The notes beneath the pieces were generated by a model. The model was not told the DNA's origin. It was given only the letters and a program-made list of their open reading frames with translations, and did not search any database. This document shows positions 46,795-55,950 of a stretch of 64,000 bases of DNA, piece by piece. The stretch comes from Saprospiraceae bacterium (lineage in GTDB: Bacteria; Bacteroidota; Bacteroidia; Chitinophagales; Saprospiraceae). A program made the position numbers and the translations under genes. How positions within the stretch are numbered: the stretch's first letter is position 1; the number at the start of each line of letters is the position of its first letter. The stretch is from positions 23,522 to 87,521 of the forward strand of contig JAHDDE010000012.1 in the NCBI GenBank assembly GCA_020629515.1. The letters are read 5' to 3'.

Positions 46795-49140
46795 CTATCT
46801 TATTAAGGTGGCGACTCCTTCATAAAAATCTCTTTCTCCTCTGGGTTCCCTCCAACTTGCACTGCACATATATACGCCAGGAGGCAATTGAGCCCCATTG
46901 TTATTCAGCATTCCATTCCATCCTATGGTAGGTTCGCTTGTTTTAAATACAATCTTGCCCCAACGATCATATATTATCATTTCATAATCATTGATCAAAT
47001 CAACGCTACCAGCACCTCTGAAGAAATCATTGTCTCCGTCTCCATTCGGAGTGAATGCATTTGGAAACTGCATATTAGCAACCGGTACAACATCGATAAC
47101 TTGTAAAAAAGTATCAATGCAACCATTAGAACTTGTAGCCAAGAGAACAACCTCATTAATACCTGTATCCAAATAGGTGTGAGTAGGGTTTTCATCAAAA
47201 GAAAAATTACCATCTCCAAAATCCCAATAATATGAAACCGCTCCAACCGTCATGTTAAAAAAACTGACTGTACTATTATTAATAGTGATAAATTCATCTG
47301 AGGGCGAAAAATCAAATTCGGCATCTGGTCCTCTCTGTACATTGATCCAATTTGGGAAAGAACGCGAAGCCTCACAACCTAACGGTGACACAATGTCTAC
47401 CCTGACGCTGTATATTCCATCATCCTCGTAGATATGTGTCGGACTTATCTCAAATTGATTGTCTTCATCTGAATCATCTCCAAAATCCCATGCGATATCA
47501 TAAGTTTCGTCTATTGGGAATGTCAAATTATTAAAAAATACTTCTGCTGGCTCGCAACCAATGAATTTTGAGGGTTCAACCACAATAATATTCGGAGCTG
47601 GGGCATATTCTAATCTTTGAATTTTCTCCTCCTGACAACCATTATTATCAGTGATGTTAAGCTTAACAAAATATGAACCTGGCTCATCATAAGTGTGATT
47701 AGGCCTTCTTATCGTTCCATTTTCAAAATTGCCATCATCATAATCCCACGACCAATCTCTTATAAAGTTAGTAGACTCTGTGCTACTTAAATCACTAAAA
47801 CTCACCGGACCTGCCACACATGTATCATAAGTAAAATCAAAGTCAGCTTCAAGTCCTGGTAAAATTCTTATGGTTACGAATGCGCTATCTGTACAATTAG
47901 GCACTCCCGGATTCAGAACCATTTTAGCATTATAGGTACCCAATTCTGGAAAGGTTACTAAAGGATTTCTCGCATTCGAGGTAAGTATATTGTCGTCTTT
48001 TAGATCAAACTCCCAAGCATACTCCACTATATCCCTTAACCTCGTACTTCTATTTTCAAATTGTACTTCTAAGTCTCCACAACTGCTTACATCAAAATTC
48101 TTATCTACACTCATGTCAGATACGATATCTGCATTTACAGCTTTTTCACATGCAGATACTATGAACTGGAAATCTCTCCTAATAGTGGATAATAAAACTC
48201 CATCTCTATATTCACTTGCACATATGGCCATAACATGCTCTCCTACTATCTCTGGGACACCTGCGATTAATCCCGTATTACCATCTATAGCTACAACTGG
48301 ATTGCCTCCCATAGGGGCGGTGCTGATAAAGGATGGAGCTAAAAAACTTACTCTTCTAAAACCGTTTGGTGTACATTCTGAAGGCTCAGGTACTGGGGTA
48401 CTGTTACACTCTGTTCTTTCAGCCATACCGTCTTCTCCACCAGAGGACAGAGGAGTACAAAATTCATAAATGACTTCATCTCCTTCTTTATCACTGGCAC
48501 TATTATCATATTCTAACTCAAAACCTGCACAAACTACCAATGGAGGAAATTCATTGAACACCGGACTGTTATTACAAGTTTTCAACGCTTCAGGAGTAAT
48601 TTCCACTGAAAAGACTGCACCAAAACTGCCGGGATTAACCAAGTTGGAAATACTCTCACTTCGGCAACAGCGCTGATAAGCGATCATATAATTGTTTTCA
48701 GTGATATCTAGTTCAAAATCAAATAAATAAACGCCTCTTTCAACTTCTATGGCTGGCGGTGCTATCAAACAAGGTGGCTCATTAGGAGGAACTGGCTCAA
48801 TAGATTCTGGCCTAATAAAGGTAGTGGATTGAACAAATCTCCATGATCTACCTATAAGTTCATAAACAGCAAATTGAGCCCCCCTACTATTATTAGGGTC
48901 CCTCGGGTCACCATCAAAATATGCACAAGATTCGCCCCTGGACACACATCTATTATCACGATACATCTGAAACTCAAAATGCAATTGGACTTTTTGATTT
49001 ATAGTATCCAGTTCTCTACATTCATAAAATACATCTCCTCCTATTATGTGCTTGGCATCAAGCACATTAGCGATTGAGACAAATACCGAAAGAATAATGA
49101 TATGTCTGAAAAAAATGAGACTTTTGGCGCTAATTTTCAT
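46795..49140 (-). CDS. Secreted PKD-repeat protein with CHU_C (T9SS type B) C-terminus
   Basis: 781 residues. After the signal peptide (ending near NVLDA-KHIIGGD) comes an N-terminal domain to about residue 336 that matches the N-terminus of the giant protein at 12708-19028 (IAYQRCCRSESISNLVNP, NNSPVFNEFPPLVVCAG, RRDFQFIVSAC). Four PKD-like domains follow, each with a W-[DE]-F/Y-D core such as YYWDFGDGNFSFDENPTHTY. The C-terminus FPNAFTPNGDGDNDFF...IYDRWGKIVF...GWNG is a type B T9SS sorting domain. Likely an exported adhesin or matrix protein; no secretion partner gene is adjacent. Confidence 0.92.
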   Translation of the reverse strand: MKISAKSLIFFRHIIILSVFVSIANVLDAKHIIGGDVFYECRELDTINQKVQLHFEFQMYRDNRCVSRGESCAYFDGDPRDPNNSRGAQFAVYELIGRSWRFVQSTTFIRPESIEPVPPNEPPCLIAPPAIEVERGVYLFDFELDITENNYMIAYQRCCRSESISNLVNPGSFGAVFSVEITPEALKTCNNSPVFNEFPPLVVCAGFELEYDNSASDKEGDEVIYEFCTPLSSGGEDGMAERTECNSTPVPEPSECTPNGFRRVSFLAPSFISTAPMGGNPVVAIDGNTGLIAGVPEIVGEHVMAICASEYRDGVLLSTIRRDFQFIVSACEKAVNADIVSDMSVDKNFDVSSCGDLEVQFENRSTRLRDIVEYAWEFDLKDDNILTSNARNPLVTFPELGTYNAKMVLNPGVPNCTDSAFVTIRILPGLEADFDFTYDTCVAGPVSFSDLSSTESTNFIRDWSWDYDDGNFENGTIRRPNHTYDEPGSYFVKLNITDNNGCQEEKIQRLEYAPAPNIIVVEPSKFIGCEPAEVFFNNLTFPIDETYDIAWDFGDDSDEDNQFEISPTHIYEDDGIYSVRVDIVSPLGCEASRSFPNWINVQRGPDAEFDFSPSDEFITINNSTVSFFNMTVGAVSYYWDFGDGNFSFDENPTHTYLDTGINEVVLLATSSNGCIDTFLQVIDVVPVANMQFPNAFTPNGDGDNDFFRGAGSVDLINDYEMIIYDRWGKIVFKTSEPTIGWNGMLNNNGAQLPPGVYMCSASWREPRGERDFYEGVATLIR

Positions 49141-49208
49141 AAAGGCTGACTATTGGTCTTATAACTAACGTAAGACTGAAAGTAGTGTTTTGTAATTATG
49201 AAATCAAT

Positions 49209-49805
49209 ATGAATTCAAAAGAAATGTCTTCTAATGAACTTTTACAGGCCATTGAGTTGACTGTAGCGGCATTAAAAAAAGGGCAAGTTATCCTTTACCC
49301 CACCGACACCATTTGGGGAATAGGATGTGATACGGAAAATAAATCCTCCGTAGAAAGAGTACAGCAAATAAAGAAAAACAAAGAAAAAGGGAATCTTGTT
49401 ATTCTCGTGAATAGTATCATGATGCTTAGAGATTGTCTTATTTCGGTTCACCCACGGATAGAGACCTTATTAGTCTATCATAAGAAACCACTGACGATCA
49501 TTTATGATAATCCTAATAATCTACCTAACTATCTTATAAGTTCTGATGGAACTGTAGCAATTAGAGTTTCTCAAGATCCATTTATTCATTCAATTATAGA
49601 CAAGTTTGGAAGGCCCATAGTGAGCACATCAGCCTCTCTTGATTCTACAAAGAAAATTCCATCTGATTTTGAGTCAATAGATACTTATATTAAGGAGGAG
49701 GTCGATTTTATCTGTCCATATAAGAACCTTGAAAATATGGATGGTCATCCCTCTGTAATGGCACGATATAACCGCAAAGGCGATTTAGAATTTTTAAGAT
49801 CTTGA
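49209..49805 (+). CDS. tsaC: L-threonylcarbamoyladenylate synthase (Sua5/YrdC family)
   Basis: Makes the activated threonylcarbamoyl donor for t6A37 in ANN-decoding tRNAs. ATG 49209 is the likely start (GTG 49185 would add eight residues). The YrdC fold is shown by GQVILYPTDTIWGIGCD, KKNKEKGNLVILV, KKPLTIIYDN and GRPIVSTSASLD. At about 198 residues it has the YrdC core and lacks the extra Sua5 domain. It converges on the S41 protease gene with one base between the stops. Confidence 0.92.
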   Translation: MNSKEMSSNELLQAIELTVAALKKGQVILYPTDTIWGIGCDTENKSSVERVQQIKKNKEKGNLVILVNSIMMLRDCLISVHPRIETLLVYHKKPLTIIYDNPNNLPNYLISSDGTVAIRVSQDPFIHSIIDKFGRPIVSTSASLDSTKKIPSDFESIDTYIKEEVDFICPYKNLENMDGHPSVMARYNRKGDLEFLRS

Positions 49806-49806
49806 T

Positions 49807-51264
49807 TTATTTGTATCCTAAGTGCTCTCGAACTTGATCTTCTGTAATTAAGTCATATGCTATTTTCAATGCATTATCAGCATATATCAGATTAGAGGAA
49901 ATTGTATTATTTAAATAATCGTACTCTAACAGAAAAGAAAAAACAAATTGCTCAACAGCTAACTCACAGCTTTCCTGATGATTGATAAGCAGTTCTTCGT
50001 TCATTCGATCAATTTCCTCTTTCTTAAGATCCTCTCGACTGAACCAATTATGGTCGTATAAGTATTTAAAACAAAGATTCTTAAGAGCCCTCTTATCTTG
50101 TATACTACATGATTCATCAACGCTTATATCAGGATCTACTCCATTATTACTCTTCAATTCTCTATTATTTTTAAGGCTATAATATTTGCTGGTATCTTGA
50201 CTTCTTCTACTTATAGTCCTCCCTGTAGGAAGTAGATACTCCCCTACTGTTAAGCTAATTGACGCCCCGTTAGAGAGAAGATAGTTTTGTTGAATCTCCC
50301 CTTTGCCATATGACTTCTCACCTATAATTACCGCTTTATCAAGGTCTTGTAAAGCACCAGCTAATATCTCGCTTGCAGAAGCTGACTTTTGATCGATTAG
50401 TACTGCTAAGTTTTTCATATTTAAGAATCCACGTCCATTGGAAGTATAAGTCCGAAGCTCGTCTTTATTATTAATGGTACTAACTAAATTTTGACTGGGT
50501 TCATTTACAAGTTGATTTAAAATTTTAGTCGTTTCATCAAGGACACCTCCTGGATTCCCTCTTAAATCAATTATAAGATTTTCTTGATTTTGGTATGATT
50601 CTAATTTGTCCATGAAAGATTTAAACACGCCAATCGAAAAAGTACGAATTTTGGCATATAATACTTGTTGATCAATGGCATAAAGACTAACTGGATCAAT
50701 ATCAACTGTGCTATTACTTAATTGGAAGTCAAGAGTATCTGTACCGTTCCTTTCAATCGAGATATTGACATCTCGTTCGGAGTCAAAAATATTATAAAGA
50801 GAGTCCAATGAAATCTCTGTTATAATATTACCACCAATTTTTATAACCCTATCACCTTTCTTTAATCCTATTAGTGCAGATGGGCCACTACTTAATATTT
50901 TAGAGATATAAAAAGAAGTCATAATTTTTACGATCTCTAATCCCTTTCCAATATATGAGCCATCAACAAAATTCTGATATCTCTCATTTCGTTCGACATT
51001 CCAATAGTTCGAATAATCATCCAATTCGTCTGTCATTGAACTAATAACTACATCACTAAATTTAGGTTGTTTTTTTTCGCCATAATACTTTTCATTGATG
51101 TGTTGTAAGGCCTCATAAATAGCATAATCCTTGTTATCCTCTATTTTTTGAAAATAACTGTGGTAATGGTTAGTATTTGACATTTTTATCCCTGCAACCA
51201 TACCAATTGCAGCAATTATTGAGCATATAAGAGGGTAAGAATATCGAAATTTATGATTTACCAA
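49807..51264 (-). CDS. S41 family C-terminal processing peptidase
   Basis: 485 residues. An N-terminal membrane anchor (about 10-28) is followed by a helical part and a PDZ domain (GKGLEIVKIM, SALIGLKKGDRVIKIGG). The S41 catalytic domain has LIDLRGNPGGVLDE, the nucleophile serine in KSASASEILAGALQD and the general-base lysine in GEKSYGKGEIQ, spaced as in Prc/CtpA. A C-terminal helical extension of about 110 residues follows. It probably trims or degrades periplasmic proteins. Confidence 0.92.
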   Translation of the reverse strand: MVNHKFRYSYPLICSIIAAIGMVAGIKMSNTNHYHSYFQKIEDNKDYAIYEALQHINEKYYGEKKQPKFSDVVISSMTDELDDYSNYWNVERNERYQNFVDGSYIGKGLEIVKIMTSFYISKILSSGPSALIGLKKGDRVIKIGGNIITEISLDSLYNIFDSERDVNISIERNGTDTLDFQLSNSTVDIDPVSLYAIDQQVLYAKIRTFSIGVFKSFMDKLESYQNQENLIIDLRGNPGGVLDETTKILNQLVNEPSQNLVSTINNKDELRTYTSNGRGFLNMKNLAVLIDQKSASASEILAGALQDLDKAVIIGEKSYGKGEIQQNYLLSNGASISLTVGEYLLPTGRTISRRSQDTSKYYSLKNNRELKSNNGVDPDISVDESCSIQDKRALKNLCFKYLYDHNWFSREDLKKEEIDRMNEELLINHQESCELAVEQFVFSFLLEYDYLNNTISSNLIYADNALKIAYDLITEDQVREHLGYK

Positions 51265-51478
51265 TATTTAAGTCTTTGAAAGATGAACAAAACATTTAAC
51301 AATTTAACTTCCAAATGTGAACAAAATAAAACTATTTTTGGCAGGTGAAATAACATATCTTTTTTTGATGAACACAAATCGATACAAGGCTTTTTAAAGA
51401 TTGTTTTTCACTGCATTTAAAATTAACCACTAACTGTTTTTAATTGAATAGTTAAAATATAAACAGAGCCACTGTATT

Positions 51479-51964
51479 ATGAAATCAAAATATGACTTAG
51501 ACGAAACAGACCTCCGCATCATTTCCATGATGCTTGATGACGCCAAAACCTCATATGCCGAAATTGGTCAAAAGCTTTTTGTTTCAGGGGGAACAGTTCA
51601 TGTAAGACTAAAAAAACTAACAGAATTAGGAATCATTACTGGGTCTAAATTAAAAGTAGACTTTTCAAAATTAGGTTTTGACATTATAGCGTTTATTGGA
51701 ATTTTTCTTGAAAAGAGCCAATATTATAATAACGTTGTCTCAGATCTTAAGAAAATCCCTGAAGTTGTATCTGCTCATTACACCACAGGCAACTATAGTA
51801 TATTCGCAAGAATAATGTGTACTGACACAGATCATCTGAGAGACATACTTTCGAATAAGATCCAACAGATTGAAGGAATTCAAAGGACTGAGACCTTCAT
51901 CTCATTAGAAGAATCCATTAATAGACCCCCAATGGTCATAGATCAAACAATAGAAAAGAGCTAA
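51479..51964 (+). CDS. Lrp/AsnC-family transcriptional regulator
   Basis: 161 residues. The N-terminal helix-turn-helix (LDETDLRIISMMLDDAKTSY, VSGGTVHVRLKKLTELGIIT) is followed by an alpha/beta RAM ligand-binding domain (GFDIIAFIGIFLEKS, VSAHYTTGNYSIFARI, EGIQRTETFISLE). The effector is unknown, though members often sense amino acids. The 214-bp upstream region has one TATTTTTG box at 51333-51340, which is rather far away. A strong terminator separates it from the sigma gene. Confidence 0.92.
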   Translation: MKSKYDLDETDLRIISMMLDDAKTSYAEIGQKLFVSGGTVHVRLKKLTELGIITGSKLKVDFSKLGFDIIAFIGIFLEKSQYYNNVVSDLKKIPEVVSAHYTTGNYSIFARIMCTDTDHLRDILSNKIQQIEGIQRTETFISLEESINRPPMVIDQTIEKS

Positions 51965-52061
51965 AAACCCACATGATATGGATAACACCATTCAAAATAA
52001 TACTCTGTTCGGTCATAATAATCACAGAGCTTATTAAAAAAAATATTGATTAGACTTATAT

Positions 52062-52096
52062 AAAAAAAGGGTGATTTTAGTAATCACCCTTTTTTT
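52062..52096. terminator. Bidirectional terminator between the Lrp gene and rpoD
   Basis: A perfect 15-bp stem (AAAAAAAGGGTGATT and complement) with a 5-base loop and terminal A and T runs serves both converging genes. Confidence 0.9.
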
Positions 52097-52099
52097 ATT

Positions 52100-52969
52100 T
52101 TAAGCTCCTAAATAATGCTTGAGCAATTTGCTTCTTGATGAAGACCGAAGCTTATTAATAGCTTTATCTTTTATCTGTCTTACTCTTTCTCGAGTTAAAC
52201 CAAAGCGTTCTCCAATATCTTCTAATGACATAGGATGCTCCACACCAATACCAAAGTATAGCTTAATGACATCACATTGTCTTTCGGTGAGTGTACCTAA
52301 TGATCTCTCAATTTCAGTTCTTAAAGATTGTCCATGAGCAAGACTTGCATCCGTACCTGGTGTTTTACTATTTTCCAGAACATCCAGTAGAGAATTGTCC
52401 TCCCCATCAACAAAAGGAGCATCCATTGAAACGTGTCTTGCCGCAACACCCAATGTGGTTTCAACCTCATCTGAAGTTATCTCTAAAAGGTCTGCTAATT
52501 CCGCAGACGATGGTTCACGCTCAAATTCTTGTTCTAATTCAGAAAATGCTCTATTAATTTTATTGAGTGAACCTACTTTATTAAGTGGTAACCTAACGAT
52601 TCGTGACTGCTCTGCCAAAGCCTGTAATATGGACTGTCGGATCCACCAAACTGCGTAAGAGATAAATTTAAAACCTCTTGTTTCGTCAAACCTCTGTGCT
52701 GCTTTTATCAAACCTAAGTTGCCTTCATTTATAAGGTCACTCAGACTCAAACCTTGATTCTGGTATTGTTTAGCAACAGAGACAACAAATCTTAGATTGG
52801 CCTTGGTCAATCGTTCGAGTGCCTCTTGATCACCTTCCTTTATCTTCTTGGCCAAATCAACTTCCTCCTCTGGAGTTAACAGGTCTACTTTTCCTATTTC
52901 TTGAAGATATTTTTCTAATGATTGGCTCTCTCTATTGGTTATGGACTTGGTGATCTTTAACTGCCTCAT
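52100..52969 (-). CDS. rpoD: Primary RNA polymerase sigma factor (RpoD/SigA)
   Basis: 289 residues, the short form typical of Bacteroidota, without region 1.1 or a non-conserved insert. Region 1.2 is [20 protein letters not shown]. Region 2 is [17 protein letters not shown] through [17 protein letters not shown]. Region 3 is [10 protein letters not shown]. Region 4 is [16 protein letters not shown] and the helix-turn-helix [19 protein letters not shown]. It should read the TAnnTTTG-type promoters listed in this window, including one before its own start. Confidence 0.96.
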   Translation of the reverse strand: MRQLKITKSITNRESQSLEKYLQEIGKVDLLTPEEEVDLAKKIKEGDQEALERLTKANLRFVVSVAKQYQNQGLSLSDLINEGNLGLIKAAQRFDETRGFKFISYAVWWIRQSILQALAEQSRIVRLPLNKVGSLNKINRAFSELEQEFEREPSSAELADLLEITSDEVETTLGVAARHVSMDAPFVDGEDNSLLDVLENSKTPGTDASLAHGQSLRTEIERSLGTLTERQCDVIKLYFGIGVEHPMSLEDIGERFGLTRERVRQIKDKAINKLRSSSRSKLLKHYLGA

Positions 52970-53009
52970 ATATACTTTTTCCTAAGTTATTAGATAGTGT
53001 AAGCGTGAA

Positions 53010-53017
53010 CAAATATA
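53010..53017 (-). promoter_or_regulatory. Candidate -7 promoter box upstream of rpoD
   Basis: TATATTTG on the minus strand fits TAnnTTTG, 41 bases before the rpoD ATG. Confidence 0.5.
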
Positions 53018-53172
53018 TATTATTATCAATAATGGTGCTGAAAACTTAAAAACAGGAATAAAAAAGTTGTTAGAAAAATAAATGTCTTGATTTTTGATTA
53101 TTTGAAATAATTATTATTTATTGCCGCCTTTGCATCAAGCATGTAAAAAAAGAAGAAAAGAGAAAGAATAAA

Positions 53173-53550
53173 ATGAGTAGGACGAAAATAGATATAGAGT
53201 TCATATTTAGGGCTTCACCTGCAATATTATATAGATTTATCACTACGCCAGAATGCCTTGTTAGGTGGTTCTGTGATGCCGTAGATATACAAGAAGACGT
53301 ATATACTTATGAGTGGCAAGGGTCTGAAGAGATAGCTGAAATGATAGACGATATTGAGGAAGAGCGAATTAGATTTGAGTGGGAAGATTGTGAACCAGGA
53401 GAATATCTTGAATATAGAATGTATAAAAGTGATGTTACTAATGAAACCATTCTTGAGTTAACAGATTTTTGCGACGAAGATGAAGTTGAAGAGCAAAAAG
53501 ACTATTGGCAAGAACAAATAAAGAAACTCCGAGCTGAAACTGGAGGATAG
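53173..53550 (+). CDS. START-like domain protein of Bacteroidota
   Basis: 125 acidic residues. The sequence IEFIFRASPAILYRFITTPECLVRWFCDAV has the SRPBCC/START pattern, a strand followed by a helix with a TxxxLxxWF element, and the fold ends in a long helix (EEQKDYWQEQIKKLRAE). It has no signal peptide, so it is cytoplasmic. Single-copy members of this kind are widespread in Bacteroidota and lack an assigned function. It is divergent from rpoD across a 203-bp gap. Confidence 0.85.
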   Translation: MSRTKIDIEFIFRASPAILYRFITTPECLVRWFCDAVDIQEDVYTYEWQGSEEIAEMIDDIEEERIRFEWEDCEPGEYLEYRMYKSDVTNETILELTDFCDEDEVEEQKDYWQEQIKKLRAETGG

Positions 53551-53621
53551 GCAGCATATACATTATGACCTCATTCTTGCGTTTGATTATCAATTATTCA
53601 TAATTCCAAACAGATCAAGAA

Positions 53622-55052
53622 TTGAATCAAAAACATCTTGTTCATATAATTCTTGCTGTATTAATTTGCAGCCTCGGGAGCATAGCGATTTACCACAATC
53701 TCGTTGTAATTCCGATGACAAAGGACCTCGACCAAAAAGAAAACACTTATTTTGAAGTTTCCGAATTAAGTCACAGAGGAAGAGTTGTAAATCACAATCT
53801 CACTGTTCCCAAAGATTTTGTATTTGCCGCAGAGAAAAGTAAAAACTCTGTAGTATACATAATAGCTTATGAAAAAATGGGGGGAAGTTTTTTTTCAGAA
53901 GGCTATTCGAGAGAAAAAGGATCAGGAGTCATTATAAGTACAGATGGATACATCGCAACCAATTATCATGTTGTTAAAAATGCTGACTTCATAGAAATCA
54001 CATTAGGTGATAAAAGAGAGTTTGTGGCCGAAATAATAGGCGTTGATGAGGCGACTGATTTAGCCTTGCTTAAAATTGAGGCAACACAACTACCCTATTT
54101 AGTATTTGCCAATTCTGATTCGCTTCAAGTCGGAGAATGGATTTTAGCTGTAGGTAATCCCTTCGGGCTACAATCAACTGTTACAGCTGGAATAGTAAGT
54201 GCTAAAGCGAGAAATATCGATGCTTTGAATAAAAACGATATTGAATCATTCATTCAATCAGATGCAGTTATAAACCCAGGAAGTAGTGGTGGGGCGTTAG
54301 TCAATACTGAAGGATTGTTAATGGGGATTTGTACCGCAATCATCTCATCATCTGGAAATTATGAAGGGTTGTCTTTTGCCATTCCTTCTAATTTAGCTCG
54401 AAAGGTAATAATAGATTTAAAGCAGTTTGGTTCCGTACAGCGGGGCAAATTGGGCATAACTGTTACTGATGTCAACGATGACATTGCTCAAAAAGCAAAA
54501 CTCAATAAAATTTCTGGAGTGTTGATATCGTCAGTCAACTTAAATAGCGCAGCGGCAGAGGCAGGTTTGCGTAAAGGTGACATTATCATGCGAATAGACA
54601 ATAATATTATTAATAATTCATCCGAATTTTATGAATTAATCAATCAATATAGACCTGGTGATCAATTGACTTTAGAAGCAATAAGAAAAGGAAAATCTAA
54701 AGTACAACCAATTATCTTACGTAATCACCTTAATACCACTGACTACATTTCAGTGAGATCGGATAAAGAGTTACGAGAGGTGGGAATTGAAATTCGCGAT
54801 CTTAATTCTAAGGAAAAAACACGCATAAATGCTCAAGGTATCATGATAATAAGTATTTCTAAAGGAAGTTTGATTGCCAAAACTAATATGGAACCTGGAT
54901 TTATAGTAGAACAGTTTAATGACATTCCAATAAACAATACCCAACAATTTATAAAATTGTTGAAATCTTCCAATGAGGAAATAAAACTGGTAGGGTTTTA
55001 TGAAAGGTATCCTGGCAGATTCCCCTATACCTTTAGTAAAGAGCGTCAATAA
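53622..55052 (+). CDS. DegP/HtrA-like serine protease with two PDZ domains
   Basis: 476 residues from a TTG start. An N-terminal membrane segment (about 7-30) suggests a DegS-like anchored protease or an uncleaved signal. The catalytic triad is His116 (ATNYHVVKN), Asp146 (EATDLALLKI) and Ser222 (NPGSSGGAL). The first PDZ domain spans about 285-370 (GLRKGDIIMRIDNN). The second, from about 385, is weaker (MEPGFIVEQFNDIPI). It likely handles damaged envelope proteins. Two small exported proteins follow closely on the same strand. Confidence 0.93.
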   Translation: MNQKHLVHIILAVLICSLGSIAIYHNLVVIPMTKDLDQKENTYFEVSELSHRGRVVNHNLTVPKDFVFAAEKSKNSVVYIIAYEKMGGSFFSEGYSREKGSGVIISTDGYIATNYHVVKNADFIEITLGDKREFVAEIIGVDEATDLALLKIEATQLPYLVFANSDSLQVGEWILAVGNPFGLQSTVTAGIVSAKARNIDALNKNDIESFIQSDAVINPGSSGGALVNTEGLLMGICTAIISSSGNYEGLSFAIPSNLARKVIIDLKQFGSVQRGKLGITVTDVNDDIAQKAKLNKISGVLISSVNLNSAAAEAGLRKGDIIMRIDNNIINNSSEFYELINQYRPGDQLTLEAIRKGKSKVQPIILRNHLNTTDYISVRSDKELREVGIEIRDLNSKEKTRINAQGIMIISISKGSLIAKTNMEPGFIVEQFNDIPINNTQQFIKLLKSSNEEIKLVGFYERYPGRFPYTFSKERQ

Positions 55053-55062
55053 ACATAATTCT

Positions 55063-55434
55063 ATGAAGCTTATTTCGATTCTTAAGTGCTCACTTTTTAT
55101 ATCTGTCGTTATCATTTCCCCAAATTTAAAAGCACAATACACCTGGCCTCAAGAAAAAATGGAAATAGACTCATTAGGGATACGGCTACTTGAAAAGTCG
55201 ACACTGTTGACGACAATATTCAATACCAATAAGTTTTTACAACAAAAATCAAATTCTTTGATCAGAACCAACCATAATCTTTCAAGAGCATTCTTTTGTA
55301 ATGTAGAATATAAAATTGAGCGTTCTTCAAAGATGGCAATTCGAATGAGAATAGGTAATTTAGATTATGTAAACGAGTATGAAGGTAAGACCTTTACTCA
55401 TATGGACTTTTTAAAAAATCATAATAAAAAATAA
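55063..55434 (+). CDS. Small exported protein of unknown function
   Basis: 123 residues from ATG 55063, which gives a clean signal peptide (MKLISILKCSLFISVVIIS, cleaved near LKA-QYTWP). The frame is open further up to 55000 inside the protease gene, but that part is a shadow. The mature part of about 100 residues is mixed helix and strand and ends in lysines. No family is recognised. It starts 10 bases after the protease stop and ends one base before the next gene, so the three genes look like an operon. Confidence 0.6.
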   Translation: MKLISILKCSLFISVVIISPNLKAQYTWPQEKMEIDSLGIRLLEKSTLLTTIFNTNKFLQQKSNSLIRTNHNLSRAFFCNVEYKIERSSKMAIRMRIGNLDYVNEYEGKTFTHMDFLKNHNKK

Positions 55435-55435
55435 G

Positions 55436-55900
55436 ATGCTTAGACAATTAACTCTACTGACTTTTATAATCATTGGTTCGCTTTCTTTTTATAGTTGTGG
55501 TGATGACGGAGAGGTGGTAATGGAAAATCCGAATGAACAATTTTTTGGCGACTATTCAGGTACTTTCACGTGCCCAGGAGTTTTTGCCAGTATTAATGAT
55601 AGCGCTGTTGAGTTTTCTATTACTCCACCGCCCAATGCTAATGATGTAAATAAAGTTACCGTAGCTACGAATATTTCTGGTATTCCTATTTCATTAGAAG
55701 GAGATGTGTCAGGTAATAGTTTAACTTTTTCAGATTTAGTTATAGAAAATGTGGAAGTTTCAGGAATAACTACAGACGTGACATTTTCGGGATCTGCTCT
55801 TCTAAACGGAAATGATTTAACCGCCACATTAGCTGTTGGAGCGACTGTTTTAGGAGCTTCGGTTTCTGATAATTGCTCTTATGTAGGATCTAAACAATAA
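55436..55900 (+). CDS. Small lipoprotein of unknown function
   Basis: 154 residues. The signal has the lipobox SLSFYSC (Cys near residue 22) followed by GDDGEVV, an acidic start that in Bacteroidota can favour surface export. The mature part is rich in Val, Thr, Ser and Gly with alternating strands (VNKVTVATNISGIPISL, GNSLTFSDLVIENVEVSG) and two late cysteines near the ends. It is probably a beta-sandwich lipoprotein. It is the last gene of the protease group and is followed by a hairpin. Confidence 0.7.
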   Translation: MLRQLTLLTFIIIGSLSFYSCGDDGEVVMENPNEQFFGDYSGTFTCPGVFASINDSAVEFSITPPPNANDVNKVTVATNISGIPISLEGDVSGNSLTFSDLVIENVEVSGITTDVTFSGSALLNGNDLTATLAVGATVLGASVSDNCSYVGSKQ

Positions 55901-55910
55901 AATTATAAAG

Positions 55911-55950
55911 AACGAATAAGAGGGTTAATGGCGCTCTCCTATTCGTTTAT
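55911..55950. terminator. Imperfect hairpin between convergent genes
   Basis: AACGAATAAGAG (55911-55922) pairs with CTCCTATTCGTT (55936-55947) with one internal mismatch. Short T and A runs flank it. Probable terminator for the lipoprotein gene, perhaps also for bshB1. Confidence 0.55.

Noticed and set aside
47990..48469. 159-codon plus-strand ORF opposite the PKD protein
   Set aside because: Antisense to a well-supported gene; Ser/Thr/Leu-rich composition is that of a reversed frame.
51974..52053. Short ORF of 26 codons between the Lrp gene and its terminator
   Set aside because: No start signal or composition to support it; it probably belongs to the 3' untranslated region.
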